This document shows, piece after piece, positions 34,620 through 45,264 of a stretch of 64,000 bases of DNA. The stretch lies in assembly GCA_031216915.1 (NCBI GenBank), contig CM062297.1:368045704-368109703 (forward strand). The letters are read 5' to 3'. The first letter of the stretch is position 1. Every line of letters begins with the position of its first letter. A program made the translations under genes and the position numbers. The notes under the pieces are model-generated. The model did no database searches, was not told the DNA's origin, and saw only the letters and a program-made list of their open reading frames with translations. The DNA is from Pictodentalium vernedei. Lineage: Eukaryota > Mollusca > Scaphopoda > Dentaliida > Dentaliidae.

Positions 34620-35411
34620 TAGTTCAGCTATCCGAACGTTGTGGCTGCCCACTACGTTCAGATTCGGTACAGTGAAATAACTGGAAGTTTCCCCGGTGCT
34701 ATCACCGGGAGTACTACGGCCGATGTTCAAATGCGAAATTAGGTAAATGAATCGGTCGTGGGGCTTTTCTATCGACTGTTTTCTAAAGATGAATTATTTT
34801 TGTACACCTGTGCGTGGTATTTTCAACCGAGTCGGGTTTTATTCATTTGATACACTCAAACGAACACGACGAAACGTAAATTTCCATCAACACTCCGCCA
34901 TGATTGTAGCGCACTTCTTAAAACAATAATCCGGCAATCCGCTGAAACGAAACTTGTCGACGCTGAAACGGAAACTCAGAATGCGTTCAACTCGCGCACA
35001 AAACGGCCGATTGTGAGCGCCTCAGTGAGTGCCTCAACGATGACGCGCGGCTTTTTTCTCTTTTTGCTTGTTTGTTGTTTCGTCTCGAGAGGTTAAATGG
35101 TAATCTGCCCCCAAGTTTTGCCCGCATAGATTTAGCCGCAAATTACCCCACTACGAAATAATTTACGTTACCGATTCACACCACGAGGAGGTACTAAGCG
35201 GGTCTTTGTGAACCGTCTGAAAAGAGAAAATAAAACAACGTGTAAGACTTAAAACGTAAGTGTTAGACTCTCCCGACTTTCGTACCCAACGGCGGATCCG
35301 GGGGTGGGGGGGGGGGGGGGGTGGGGGCAGCGTACGCCTCCCTATTTTTTCCAGAGTTAACAATTTCCGGCGGATTAGGCAACGATCCCCTGGTGAATTA
35401 TTACCCTGATC
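34620..35411. repeat. Left inverted arm of the large element
   Basis: It corresponds in reverse complement to 37558-38341. By eye I see about two or three substitutions outside homopolymers (for example CGGCAATCC versus CGGTAATCC), plus differences in the length of a G/C run near 35300. A 60-codon frame at 34747-34929 is identical in both arms, but shows no domain and is probably incidental. Confidence 0.9.
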
Positions 35412-35473
35412 GGCCCTGTGCGTTAGTAAGCCCCCCCCCCCCCCCCCAATTTCAAATTCTGGATCCGCCCCTG
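35288..35473. mobile_element. hAT-like MITE nested in the left arm
   Basis: The ends AACGGCGGATCCGGGGG and AATTCTGGATCCGCCCCTG resemble inverted CAGGGGCGGATCC-type ends of hAT elements. The flanks TCGTACCC and TTATACCC agree at 6 of 8 bases, fitting an 8-bp duplication. It contains long G and C runs. The right arm carries only the outer 116 bp of it (37558-37673). Confidence 0.65.
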
Positions 35474-35691
35474 TTATACCCGACACAATCATGCAGGTGA
35501 AGGCATGAGTACCATCGACATGCAGTACACGTTATCGCGCTGCAAAGACTGAACCACTGTGCTCCAACCTGGACGAACTTTAATTGCGTGTTCTGCCATT
35601 GGAAGACCTCTTTCCAACGAGGGGCCATAAGCTATGTTTCTGAGACACACAAAAAGAAAAGAATATTCAAGTTTTCAAGATTTTTTCTTTC
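35474..35691. other. SINE and TTAA-MITE fragments inside the large element
   Basis: At 35495-35570 'gaaggcatgagtaccatcgacatgcagtac' and 'gaaccactgtgctcc' match the minus-strand SINE. At 35597-35690 'tccaacgaggggccataagctatgtttctgagacac' is half of a family-A MITE. Confidence 0.6.
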
Positions 35692-35725
35692 AGTGGGCAG
35701 CCACAACGTTCGGATAGCTGAACTA
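35692..35725. repeat. Extra internal copy of the element terminus
   Basis: These 34 bases repeat the right terminus of the large element exactly (AGTGGGCAGCCACAACG through GGATAGCTGAACTA), in the same orientation as 38308-38341. It is followed by unrelated C-rich sequence. It looks like the remains of a third terminus. Confidence 0.85.
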
Positions 35726-35759
35726 CCCCCTCCCCCAATTTTGTAAAAAAAATTACCCT

Positions 35760-35905
35760 CCCCCAAAAAAAGATTTTCCCGGGTCAACTCGCCCCTCAAA
35801 TGCGGGTCAACTCGCCCCCCCCCCCCCCCCCGATCGGGGGCAAGTTGACCCGGGAAAACTGGCAGGGGCGAGTTGTCCCGAGGGCGAGTTGACCCGGAAC
35901 CAATA
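35760..35905. repeat. GGGTCAACTCGCCC motif cluster with a C run
   Basis: The word GGGTCAACTCGCCC or its complement GGGCGAGTTGACCC, with variants, appears about five times in both orientations around a C run at 35816-35831. It forms a foldable block. Confidence 0.7.
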
Positions 35906-36427
35906 CCAACAGTTGCGAAACTGGGTCGAAATTACTTTGGCCGAAATTACCGATTTGGGTCGAAGTTACTGGATACCTTATTCTTCTTGAATACATTCAT
36001 AAAATAGTATTCAAATGACCACGGAAAATAACAAGAACTACTTTCTGGGAAGCTTTCGAATGTTGTCAAGTGCATCACGCGTGCTCCACTTCAAATTTCG
36101 CAATCGGAAGTAAGCAATATGCAAGTAGTTGTCGGGTCTGTTGAGGTCCACCTAAATCTCACTGGTCAGAATCACGAAGAATCTATCTCAATATCCCTGC
36201 CAGAATACAGAATTAAAACCCTTAAAGGTCGCGTGTGATTCCCACAATACAGGGGGGCTTACAACCAGTAAAGTTTAATTCAGCAAAAAATATAACCAAT
36301 GGTAAAATAGAGTTAAAACGAGAATCGATTATGTCCCTGTCAGCAATATTGATATTTTGGTGTTCAAAGAATAGGCTATTTCGATTTTTTTTTCAGTCTC
36401 ACCCTTCGAGGTGTGGGTTATACAAAA

Positions 36428-36572
36428 CCGTGCGAAAACGGCACCTGGCGAAAACAGCACCAAGTGAGCGAAAACGACATCAGTGGTGGCGAAAACGGCA
36501 CCAATTGCGCTGGCGAAAACGTACCATGGGTTAGCGAAAACGGCACCAGTTCGGATTGCGAAAACGGCACCA
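36428..36572. repeat. Tandem array of GCGAAAACGGCACC
   Basis: A 14-base word GCGAAAACGGCACC, with variants, recurs about seven times, separated by variable spacers of 2-12 bases. It lies within the large element. Confidence 0.8.
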
Positions 36573-36649
36573 TTATTTAATTCATTTCATTCTGCCATTT
36601 TCTTTGTGTTGAAACTGACTATTTGAGCTTGCGGGTGCATTTGGGAACA

Positions 36650-36816
36650 GGTCAAAACGTCACACGACCAAAACGTCACATTTCAAAATGGTCAAAACGT
36701 CACATATTTTGGTCAAAACGTCACATACTTTTGGTCAAAACGTCACATGCTTTTGGTCAAAACGTCACACACTTTTTGGTCAAAACGTCACATACTTTTG
36801 GTCAAAACGTCACACA
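36650..36816. repeat. Tandem array of TTTTGGTCAAAACGTCACATAC
   Basis: About eight units of a roughly 20-22 bp word centred on GGTCAAAACGTCACA. The core AAAACG-CAC is shared with the GCGAAAACGGCACC array just upstream, so the two arrays may have a common origin. Confidence 0.85.
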
Positions 36817-37474
36817 TTTTATATTTATTATTATAAGTGGCCAACTTACTAATGGCGGGGGTGGGCTTGAAATTGCAAATGTGTTGGTTGGGACCATTTG
36901 GATGTTGTGAAGTACGCAGAACTGAATTAGCCGCAGCGATTCATGCCTCTCAGAGTTTATAGGCGGAGAAAAATGTCATCATTATGTGTACGTTGCATAC
37001 AAAACCGCACTTGTTAACACCTCGTCATATTCGCTGATATATGATTTGGACCCCCCCCCCCCCCCCCACACACCCTCCCCCGTATAATTGAAGGTCGGAT
37101 TGTCTCCGCCGAAATGATCTTGTCTTCATTCATTCTCGTAAATGAAATTATGGAATAGAACGAGTATTTCAGTGAATAAAATGTGTTCTGGGTGTACGGT
37201 GTTTTTGAAACAACAATGTGACAGTCTTGGCGATACATCCTGGCGTTTCGCTGCGGCAATAGCTTTTCCGGCATGGGATTATGGATTCTATACTGTGCCG
37301 AGTGCCTGAACACTTTAAAGTTAAAACCCAGTGATTTAATTTTTATTGTAGCGTGAGCTTTTTACCGAAATAGTTTAGATGAACTAAAATGAGAATGTAT
37401 TATTCATTAAAAAATTAATCGTCCAATATGCTGGAAAAAGCTGGAAAACTGCTAGCAAGCTTTCTGTTAACTAT

Positions 37475-37557
37475 TTACCCGACGTAACTGCCAAAACCGA
37501 CCCACCGTAAATACAAAATTCTCCATTCAAATTTTATATATTTTCAACTCTTCATTT
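37475..37557. mobile_element. TTAA-MITE family A half, truncated
   Basis: TTAA is followed by a drifted CTATTTACCCGACGTAACTG, then 'ccaaaaccgaccc' and 'ccattcaaattttatatatttt', as in the right half of family A read inverted. It stops at 37557, exactly where the right inverted arm of the large element begins. Confidence 0.6.
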
Positions 37558-38341
37558 GATCAGGGTAATAATTCACCAGGGGATCGTTGCCTAATCCGCC
37601 GGAAATTGTTAACTCTGGAAAAAATAGGGAGGCGTACGCTGCCCCCCCCCCCCCCACCCCCGGATCCGCCGTTGGGTACGAAAGTCGGGAGAGTCTAACA
37701 CTTACGTTTTCAGTCTTACACGTTGTTTTATTTTCTCTTTTCAGACGGTTCACAAAGACCCGCTTAGTACCTCCTCGTGGTGTGAATCGGTAACGTAAAT
37801 TATTTCGTAGTGGGGTAATTTGCGGCTAAATCTATGCGGGCAAAACTTGGGGGCAGATTACCATTTAACCTCTCGAGACGAAACAACAAACAAGCAAAAA
37901 GAGAAAAAAGCCGCGCGTCATCGTTGAGGCACTCACTGAGGCGCTCACAATCGGCCGTTTTGTGCGCGAGTTGAACGCATTCTGAGTTTCCGTTTCAGCG
38001 TCGACAAGTTTCGTTTCAGCGGATTACCGGATTATTGTTTTAAGAAGTGCGCTACAATCATGGCGGAGTGTTGATGGAAATTTACGTTTCGTCGTGTTCG
38101 TTTGAGTGTATCAAATGAATAAAACCCGACTCGGTTGAAAATACCACGCACAGGTGTACAAAAATAATTCATCTTTAGAAAACAGTCGATAGAAAAGCCC
38201 CACGACCGATTCATTTACCTAATTTCGCATTTGAACATCGGCCGTAGTACTCCCGGTGATAGCACCGGGGAAACTTCCAGTTATTTCACTGTACCGAATC
38301 TGAACGTAGTGGGCAGCCACAACGTTCGGATAGCTGAACTA
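37558..38341. repeat. Right inverted arm of the large element
   Basis: Reverse complement of 34620-35411. Its inner edge lies inside the nested hAT-like MITE sequence (37558-37673). The outer edge CTGAACTA is followed by GTGAGTAAC. Confidence 0.9.
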
Positions 38342-38492
38342 GTGAGTAACCCGATACGGTGGAATCTTTAGAAGGTATTCCAGCATTTTGATTGGACAAA
38401 CTAACTTTGAGACATAATAAAAGAAAAATACAATGCGTGACGACAATGAAATATGTTTTCAGAAGAGGCTGAAAGCCGGAGTGAAAACTTAA

Positions 38493-38743
38493 TATTTCTC
38501 AACGTAACGTAACGGCCAAAACCGGCCAGTGCAATTCACAAAAATCGCCAATTAATTTTCATAATTTCTGTCATTTTTTGTCTCAAAAACATAGGTTACG
38601 ACCCCTCGTTGGAAAGAGCTCGACGAGCTCGTTCAAATGAGGGGTCATAACCTATGTTTTTTTCAGACACAAAATGAAAAAAAATTAGTTATTCAAGAAT
38701 TTTGTTTGCGAGTTTCGTCTGCTTTTCATGTTAGGTAAAGTTT
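38493..38743. mobile_element. TTAA palindromic MITE, family A, inverted copy
   Basis: The left part reads ACGTAACGGCCAAAACCGGCC, the complement of the family's right end. The core GAGCTCGACGAGCTCGTT is present, and the other end GTTAGGTAAAG is degraded. A TTAA lies at 38489-38492. Confidence 0.7.
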
Positions 38744-39244
38744 TTTCAAGTCAGGAAGGAGATCATGTTTTCACCAACTCAAAGCAGTGGATATTCGTTT
38801 TTATATTTTGGTTAGGATGTTTTAATTTCAATTAAAGCACCAACACGCCAAAAAGATGCATTGACTTCGACCAAAACTAACTGTGACATGCGCGTCTCTT
38901 CCGATGAGATTTTCTGCTCTGTCAAACCACCTTTCAATAGCCATGAAACATGTCTTTTAAAGTAGCATATAATAAAATCGACTAACTGCTGAAAATAATT
39001 AACCAGCCTAATTCGTGTGCGATGCTATAGGCAATAGAAAGGGGCTAAGATCTTTAAAGGTTAAAATAACGTTGGAAAAATCATTTCCCGACGAGTTTTC
39101 GTTTTTATCAATACAAACTTTGTCTTTTGAGGATTCAAGCGAATACCAGAGAAGACATGAAGAAACTACAGAAATAACACCGGTATATTTGTTTGTTTAT
39201 TTTTATTTCACACTCTGTGTTGTATCATGTCCACAACACATGTA
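38744..39244. other. No gene seen
   Basis: An 88-codon frame at 39015-39281 shows no domain. Confidence 0.4.
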
Positions 39245-39710
39245 TTTATGTTCCAATACGACTACAATACTAACCCTCTGATTGGACGAGTGCTCGCATA
39301 GTTTTTTCTATGTTTACAGCTTCAGTAGCATGTGCTACCGTTTGACGTCGCCAGGAGAATTATTTGAAATAAGATCACCCGTTTCGCAATTATTTCATCA
39401 ACGGAGTGACTTGTATACTGCTTCATCTTTCTAGATTTTTCACGTCGCGGAACACACGAGAGGTTTATTTACTAAATATGTTATCGTTAAAGATTGCATT
39501 GTTTATTTTTCCGATGTGGGTGGTTTTTGGCTATGGGTGGGATCTTATTGGAACATATACGTTATTGTGATGAATTGACGGTAACATGGTCAGAGGTTTG
39601 CGGCTCGGAGATATGATCGACCTCGACGCTCCGCGTCTCGGTTGAACATCAACTCCAAGCCGCAAACCTCAGACCATGTTACAGTCATTCCATCGCAATA
39701 ACTTATGTTT
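39245..39710. repeat. Dispersed repeat X, copy 2, with terminal foldback
   Basis: This uninterrupted copy corresponds to the split copy at 26515-27590. Its right part folds: GTTATTGTGATGAATTGACG then TAACATGGTCAGAGGTTTGCGGCT pair with AGCCGCAAACCTCAGACCATGTTA and CATCGCAATAAC, around a 60-base loop. Confidence 0.65.
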
Positions 39711-39812
39711 TCCTCTTTGGAGGACTCACACCACTAATCTGAAAATTTCTATAGGGCGCTCATTTGATACATACATAAAAATGTCACCATCTGCGCCAAC
39801 TTATGGGAGAGG

Positions 39813-40236
39813 TAGGGGCCTGCGAGCCTCCAATTTCGGATATAATCGAATCCGGAATCAAATCAGGCACCATATTTCGAATCGAATCGAATCCCGAATC
39901 GAGTCTCAGCGCTTTTCATGTAGTGGCTATTGCACCTTCTTACAACAGTAATATTGTCAGTCTCCCCTGAAGTATTGTGTGCAAAGGCGACTCGTGTAAA
40001 TGAAGAAAAAAACCGGAATATTTCTTAACGAAATCAATCTAATTTACGAAGCGGAACCCATTTGAAGTCTTCTTCTATCTACAGGTTTCTTGCACAGGAG
40101 ACCTGATGATAGAAGAACAGTTCAAGAGGGGACACTTTGTAGGATTTTGACAAGATCTAAACGATTTGAAAATATTCGAATCGGCGCAAGTGAAATCGAG
40201 TCTAATCGAATCATGGGACTGTTTCGCAGAGCCCCA
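39813..40236. mobile_element. hAT-like MITE, family Y, copy 1
   Basis: The 424-bp element begins TAGGGGCCTGCGAG and ends CGCAGAGCCCCA. Flanks GGGAGAGG and GGGAGAAG agree at 7 of 8 bases. Many CGAATC words (CGAATCGAATCGAATCC) occur at both ends, and an internal inverted repeat around 'caggtttcttgcacaggagacctg' marks the centre. The copy at 55749-56176 shares this organisation. Confidence 0.75.
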
Positions 40237-41407
40237 GGGAGAAGGCGTGGTAGTTGCCATAAGTGATCACCATTCAACACAAAAATTTCTCGACGATTTT
40301 AAATTTCCCGATGCCTCGAAATCTCCGATCGTTTTTTTTTTTTAAGAATATACTTTGATGTCTGTTAAAAATAAATATCACATTTTGCGTGGCAATGTAA
40401 ATTGAATATTTACAACACATATCAGACATTATTGACCAAAAACAAGTGTCAAGATTTGAAATTTGTACAGTGTTATTAGTTTTTTGTGCAAGTGAAACGC
40501 GATGATGTTTGATGAAGGGAAAGCTGTTACGCAGTGGAGTGCAGGGGGCATAACATTTGGGGGATGTGACAACGCCACCACCCACCACCACACTTCACCG
40601 CTGTGAAAAACAACAGCAAAAAAACATCTGCCGATCATGGCTTCGTCGGACAGAGGTTTGGGAAGAAATTATAGGATACCGCGTTGGGCAGACGTCCTTC
40701 TTTGCCTGACGAAAACATAATACTCAGTTGAGCAAAATCTCTTGCTTGCTCGACAAAAATGTACACACCCACTCTCTAAAATCAGCTGAGTTACAAATCA
40801 ACCCAAGTCAATTGGGTTGAGCCACTTGAGTGAATATTACTTAACAGATTTTAGCATGCAGATTAGAAAGTGCAATAAATCCCCGACCCGATATATCGGT
40901 AGCATTCCATATCCAGGGAGAGAGTAACTAATAACAAATAATTATTATATCCACGACCTGTTGAAAGCACCCAGATGGTCAGGTACCTCTACCAAGCTGG
41001 TGTGTAATTGACAGCACTGTCATAAAACTCTAATATATATATATTGCCTGCCGGGTAAGTATTTTATCAACGGAAAATATATTTGTAGCGTAAAAGTCTA
41101 TTATAAAAGCAACTGGGTATGTTCTAAATAGTTGGGCGATCTGACCGAGCTGTCGGTTACCGACACCCTACAGCCCCCCGTCCACGCCCCCCTTCCCCCG
41201 AAAAAATATATTTGTTAGTTACGTACCTGATGGAGTAACATCTTTCGAGTCATCAACCGTCATGGGTTGGGAAGAGTTTCAGCGTTGATTGACTTGACGC
41301 CATATTACGTGTCAGTTTGAGTTACGATGTTTTTCTCTGACGTTCCAGCAACCAGTTTTATAAAGCTCAATGACTCACACCCGAGAAGTTGTTTACCAGG
41401 CGCCAGT
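40237..41407. other. No gene seen; one small MITE fragment
   Basis: At 40767-40850 'actctctaaaatcagctgag' and 'caattgggttgag' match the small palindromic MITE in repeat R2. Two overlapping minus-strand frames at 40274-40638 lack domains. Confidence 0.4.
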
Positions 41408-41620
41408 ACTATAGACCTTTTACAATTGTATTTACCATAATTGTATTTTCTGCCTGTGAACGAAAGTAAGTGGAGTGAGCCATTTGCGATTCAAAACACG
41501 TAACAATTTACCTACCGGTAAACTGTCACATTATTTAAACGCTAATGGTTCATTTCGACCGTTTATAGCCATATGAAGGAAATGCAATTCTGGAAAATAC
41601 ACCTGTAAAAGGTTCATAGT
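41408..41620. mobile_element. Short MITE with inverted ends
   Basis: ACTATAGACCTTTTACAATT at the left pairs with TGTAAAAGGTTCATAGT at the right, with GTATTT matching inside each end. It is 213 bp long with no coding capacity. The target duplication is not clear. Confidence 0.6.
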
Positions 41621-41809
41621 GTTGGCTCCAGGTCCTATTATAAAAGTAAAGCAGAATTTGTCTACCGCAATGAATCAATACTGCTTCACACGGGACATGG
41701 CACTAGTACGTATATATCGCATATAGTGTTCAACCAACTACAAAAAATGGCCGCTGACCGATTACTGGTTATTTGAGCTCACAATCGGCCGATTCCGATT
41801 GTAATACCG

Positions 41810-42075
41810 TGCGCTACTGGACAAGTCGAGGCTCGCAAAGAACTACATTAAATTGAACATATTTTACAGTGTTTACAGTCCGCTCACTACTAGATAAATC
41901 GAGACTCGAGGGAGCTACATTAAATTGAACATTGAAAATATTTCACAGTGTTATGCTCCGTCAACTCAGGTCCGGCAAAATTACCAGTCCCGCACACTTG
42001 GGTGGAAAACGTAGCTCTCAGAACCACGCTTACCACTCAAGTTCGCGCAACTGGTAATTTTTACTGCGACCTGAA
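41810..42075. repeat. Direct duplication followed by an inverted repeat
   Basis: 'ctactggacaagtcgaggctcg' with 'ctacattaaattgaac' recurs about 73 bp later as 'ctactagataaatcgagactcg' with the same continuation. Next, CAGGTCCGGCAAAATTACCAGT faces ACTGGTAATTTTTACTGCGACCTG across about 75 bp. Confidence 0.6.
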
Positions 42076-42639
42076 TCAATTGAGTGCAACCTTCACCTTT
42101 CCGGTATGAACTGTCGATTGCCGCAAGTGCGCTCCATTTACATGTCGTTTAACTTGTATATCCCGTAAAGGGACGTCTAGAGACATTATGAACATACATT
42201 GTAGTAGTTTATCAACTTTATTTAAAGGTATCATTGACATCATTTTACTTTAACAATTGAACAATTGCACAAAGTGCTTAGCAACAATAGGTTGAACCGA
42301 TGTTCCAGGAGCCATTCCGTTGCCATCCTATTGAGGTGGCCGGTTTCGATCATCGGTTGAACACTAGTCGCATATGCATATGTATTTTTAATGATATGAC
42401 AATAGGTTTACAAATAGAGCCAATTGTGACAGGAAAACCAACAATAAAATGCCATATCCCTATAAACCATCGAAATGTTAAAAATACAAAAAAGAAATGA
42501 GAGTTTTTCCGTCACATGATCTCACCCTTTTCCAACCATTAAACTCAAACTGTAAAAAAGGTAAAACAGATAATTCAGCATTTCGGAAGTAGGATGTCAT
42601 TGTGGCTATATCGAGTAACTAAAGGGGACAATTATCGAA
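42076..42639. other. No gene seen
   Basis: A 66-codon frame at 42300-42500 shows no domain. Confidence 0.4.
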
Positions 42640-43605
42640 ACAGACCTTCCAGTATCCACCCTCAGCAAATCACCAAGATAGCACAGTAAGGACGTCACCA
42701 AGAGATGAACCTGATCAGTCAAGTCATTCTTGCGTTAACTGATGAAAACCGAAATCAACAGGGCAGCCGCGCCAAGATCAGTATGGCTACCGTGGTCGCT
42801 ATATTGAATATCGAATACGGAAAAATGTCGAAAGAAATCTTCCAACACCCCACCTCAACACACCACCAAGAGATGAGACTGATCAGTCAAACCATATTGA
42901 GTTAATAGATCAAGACCAAAATCAGTATGGTAGTCTTGGCAAAATTAATGTGGCTGCCATAGTAACCCTTTTTGAATAACGCGACTTGGCAATTAACCCT
43001 TTACCTAACATGAAAAGCAGACGACACTTGCAAAAAAAATTCTTGAATAACTAAATTTTTTCATTTTTTGTCTCAAAAACATAGGTTATGACCCGTCGTT
43101 GGAACGAGCTCGACGAGCTCGTTCCAACGAGGGGTCATAACCTATGTTTTTGAGACAAAAAATGAAAATATTTTGAAAATTAATTGGCGATTTTTGAGAA
43201 TAGCGCTGGCCGGTTTTGGCCGTTACGTTGGGTAAAGGGTTAATGAAGGAAACTTCTACCACTCATTCTCAACACAGCATCAATACATTTCAGTGAATCA
43301 CACCCGTTAGGAACATAATGGTGAAGACGATTTGGAGTTAACTGGCGGTAAATAAAACGAACATGGCTCCCATGGAGAAGTCCTTATGGCTATCGTGGAT
43401 ATGGACAACGAACATTTGTCAAAAGGAACCTTCCACTATCAACCTCAATTCATCACCAAGAGATTACACTAATCAGCTAAGGCATTCTTGAGTTACCTGA
43501 CGGAAACCAATGTCAAAATGGCTGCCGTGGACACCATGATGAATATTGAATTCAATCAATTATCGAGAAGATCCTCGCATTACCCACCAGCTACACTTCA
43601 CTAAG
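42640..43605. repeat. Minisatellite, about 165-180 bp units, split by a MITE
   Basis: The phrase 'caccaagagatgarmctgatcagtca' recurs at about 42695, 42862 and 43452, with a diverged unit near 43275. Each unit continues with 'attcttgagttaa.tga.gaaaacc' and 'atggctgccgtgg'. A TTAA MITE at 43007-43239 interrupts one unit; subtracting it restores the spacing. The 66-codon frame here is repeat-derived. Confidence 0.7.
43007..43239. mobile_element. TTAA palindromic MITE, family A, best complete copy
   Basis: TTAA at 43003-43006 and 43240-43243. The ends are CCCTTTACCTAACATG and CGTTGGGTAAAGGG. The core forms a near-perfect palindrome of about 125 bp from TTTTTTCATTTTTTGTCTCA to the matching TGAGACAAAAAATGAAAA, with the centre CGAGCTCGACGAGCTCG. 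The length is 233 bp. It is useful as the reference for the family. Confidence 0.85.
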
Positions 43606-44004
43606 GCAAGAGACACGATTGATTAATAAAGGCGTTTTCTTTCTTTTTGGTTACTCCACGCAAATCAAAAGTTTACAAACGGACGAACGGCGTACGGAAG
43701 GACAAACACGGTCGCGACATAATGCCCCTCCATATTAGAGATCGGTAACATAGAGATATCAGAGATCTTAGGTAATCAACAGTATGCGTGGTGGTATTGA
43801 GCATTTGGCCACTGGACAGGTGTCCATCTGTCCCTACCTCTGCTGCCCAGTCAAAACGAAAGTTGAGAATCAGAAAAGCACATTTATATCACTTGTCTGA
43901 TTAGAATGCATACTTATCATATGACTCGTCCGTTTTGTTCACTTTAAAACATTTGATATTTTGTTTTCATATTAATCAGTGATAAATAAAGCATTCCGTC
44001 AATT
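43606..44004. other. No gene seen
   Basis: Unremarkable spacer. Confidence 0.4.
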
Positions 44005-44185
44005 TTATTGGTCAGTTTCAAAACTAGACAATTTGATTGGCTGAACAAAACACAACTGGGCCACATTTTCATAATTTGCATAATTAGAGTTGGGAGCTTT
44101 CATTGGTCAATTTCAAAACTGAACAATTTGATTGGCTAAACAAAATACAACTGGGTCACATTTGCATAATTTCAGTTGGGAGAAT
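44005..44185. repeat. Two-copy tandem duplication, about 95 bp
   Basis: 'ttattggtcagtttcaaaac' through 'attttcataatttgcataat' is repeated with about 10 percent change as 'cattggtcaatttcaaaac' through 'tttgcataatttcagttggg'. Confidence 0.75.
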
Positions 44186-44227
44186 TTACGTTATCTGTCC
44201 TATTTAGGGTGGGTTATATTGTATTAA

Positions 44228-44409
44228 TCTTTTACCTACAAGAAAAACGCCATTCAGTTTTTTTTTATATTTTCACTTTTTTCTTCCAAAACATAGGTTA
44301 TGACCCCTAACTGGAACGAGCTATTTTTTGGAAGCAAAAAATGAAAATTTTTAGTTATACGAGGATGTTTTTTTCCAAGTGCCGTCTGCAACTCAAGTTA
44401 AGTGATGGG
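44228..44409. mobile_element. TTAA palindromic MITE, family A, short copy
   Basis: TTAA at 44224-44227 and 44410-44413. Ends are TCTTTTACCTACA and AAGTGATGGG. The core lost one arm ('gacccctaactggaacgagct' jumps to 'attttttggaagc'). Confidence 0.65.
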
Positions 44410-44464
44410 TTAAAAAGTCATACTAAGTGGCTAATTTGTGCGTGTGTGTGTCATATGATAAATA

Positions 44465-44598
44465 GAATATGAAATGAGTGTTTTTCTCATATAATATTTA
44501 TGAAACTCGTCCGAATTTTCCGTTTGGGCTCGCCAAAAAGGAACATTCTTAGACTCGTTTCATAAATATTATATGAGAAAAACACTCATTCCATATCC
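44465..44598. repeat. Inverted repeat, about 44-bp arms, 45-base loop
   Basis: GAATATGAAATGAGTGTTTT... to TTTATGAAACTCG pairs with CGTTTCATAAAT... to AAAACACTCATTCCATATCC with two or three mismatches. Confidence 0.8.
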
Positions 44599-44833
44599 TC
44601 AATATAAACATAATATACATAAACATACTGCACTACGATGAGATCCACGAGAAACTTTATTTTCCGAATTTCCTGAGTGCAGAAGCAACAACTATGTTCT
44701 AAATGGCAAAGCAAGGGTTCTAATCACTGAAGAGAAACATTCCTTCGAGACCAAGTGCCTTGCGAAACTATAATAAAACGCGCCCACTTCTCACTGTTTC
44801 ATTAAGACAGAGTTTTGGGTTTTATTACAAGTT

Positions 44834-45262
44834 TGGTCTTTGAAATCTCCATCTACAGCAACACTAAACCATGTGGAAAATGAAAATCTGTTCCGCACAT
44901 ATGTGCGGAACGGTACTCGTTGACGGACTATTTTTAAAAAGAAGCAACATTTCACTGGAATTTTTTATAAATCGTGCACCGCAATTCCAATTTCAATCTC
45001 TAGCGATAGCTGAAAATCGTCCACTAAGTCCCACTGGGACTCAGGGGGCGAAAGGGTACCACGGGTTGTCCTCGCAAATTTGGTTGGCGATAAAATGTGT
45101 TCTTTTTGTCGATAGTTGTCAAATGAATAGTTCAGTGTCCTTCTAATAATTGTTTTTTATAGACGTGAAGGCGTGTAATAAACACAGAACGACACACGTG
45201 TGTGAATCGGTTAATTGACATTGCACCTAAACCCGTCACACACACGTGTCGTTCAGTATATT
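44834..45262. repeat. Dispersed repeat R1, copy 2, inverted
   Basis: Reverse complement of about 2480-2885, retaining 'ggcgataaaatgtgttc', 'tcgttgacggactattttta' and 'gacgtgaaggcgtgtaataaa'. An ATGTGCGGAAC hairpin is at about 44890-44915. Confidence 0.65.
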
Positions 45263-45264
45263 TC

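Larger units (their letters stand above)
34620..38341. mobile_element. Large inverted-repeat transposon, MULE-like or foldback, 3.7 kb
   Basis: The ends TAGTTCAGCTATCCGAACG and CGTTCGGATAGCTGAACTA are exact inverted copies. They are bordered by the identical 9-bp direct repeat GTGAGTAAC at 34611-34619 and 38342-38350. Inverted arms of about 785 bp are nearly identical. A 9-bp target duplication with long inverted arms is characteristic of Mutator-like elements. The 2.1-kb middle has no transposase that I can recognise; it carries a hAT-like MITE part, a TTAA-MITE fragment, a SINE fragment, G/C runs and two short tandem arrays. The element is therefore probably non-autonomous. High arm identity implies either recent insertion or arm homogenisation. 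Confidence 0.85.

Noticed and set aside
34747-34929. 60-codon frame identical in both arms of the large element
   Set aside because: Identity follows from arm identity. It is short, has no domain, and gives no evidence of selection.
36428-36816. CRISPR-like array
   Set aside because: Repeat units are 14 and about 21 bp, with no regular unique spacers, in a eukaryotic transposon; they are minisatellites.
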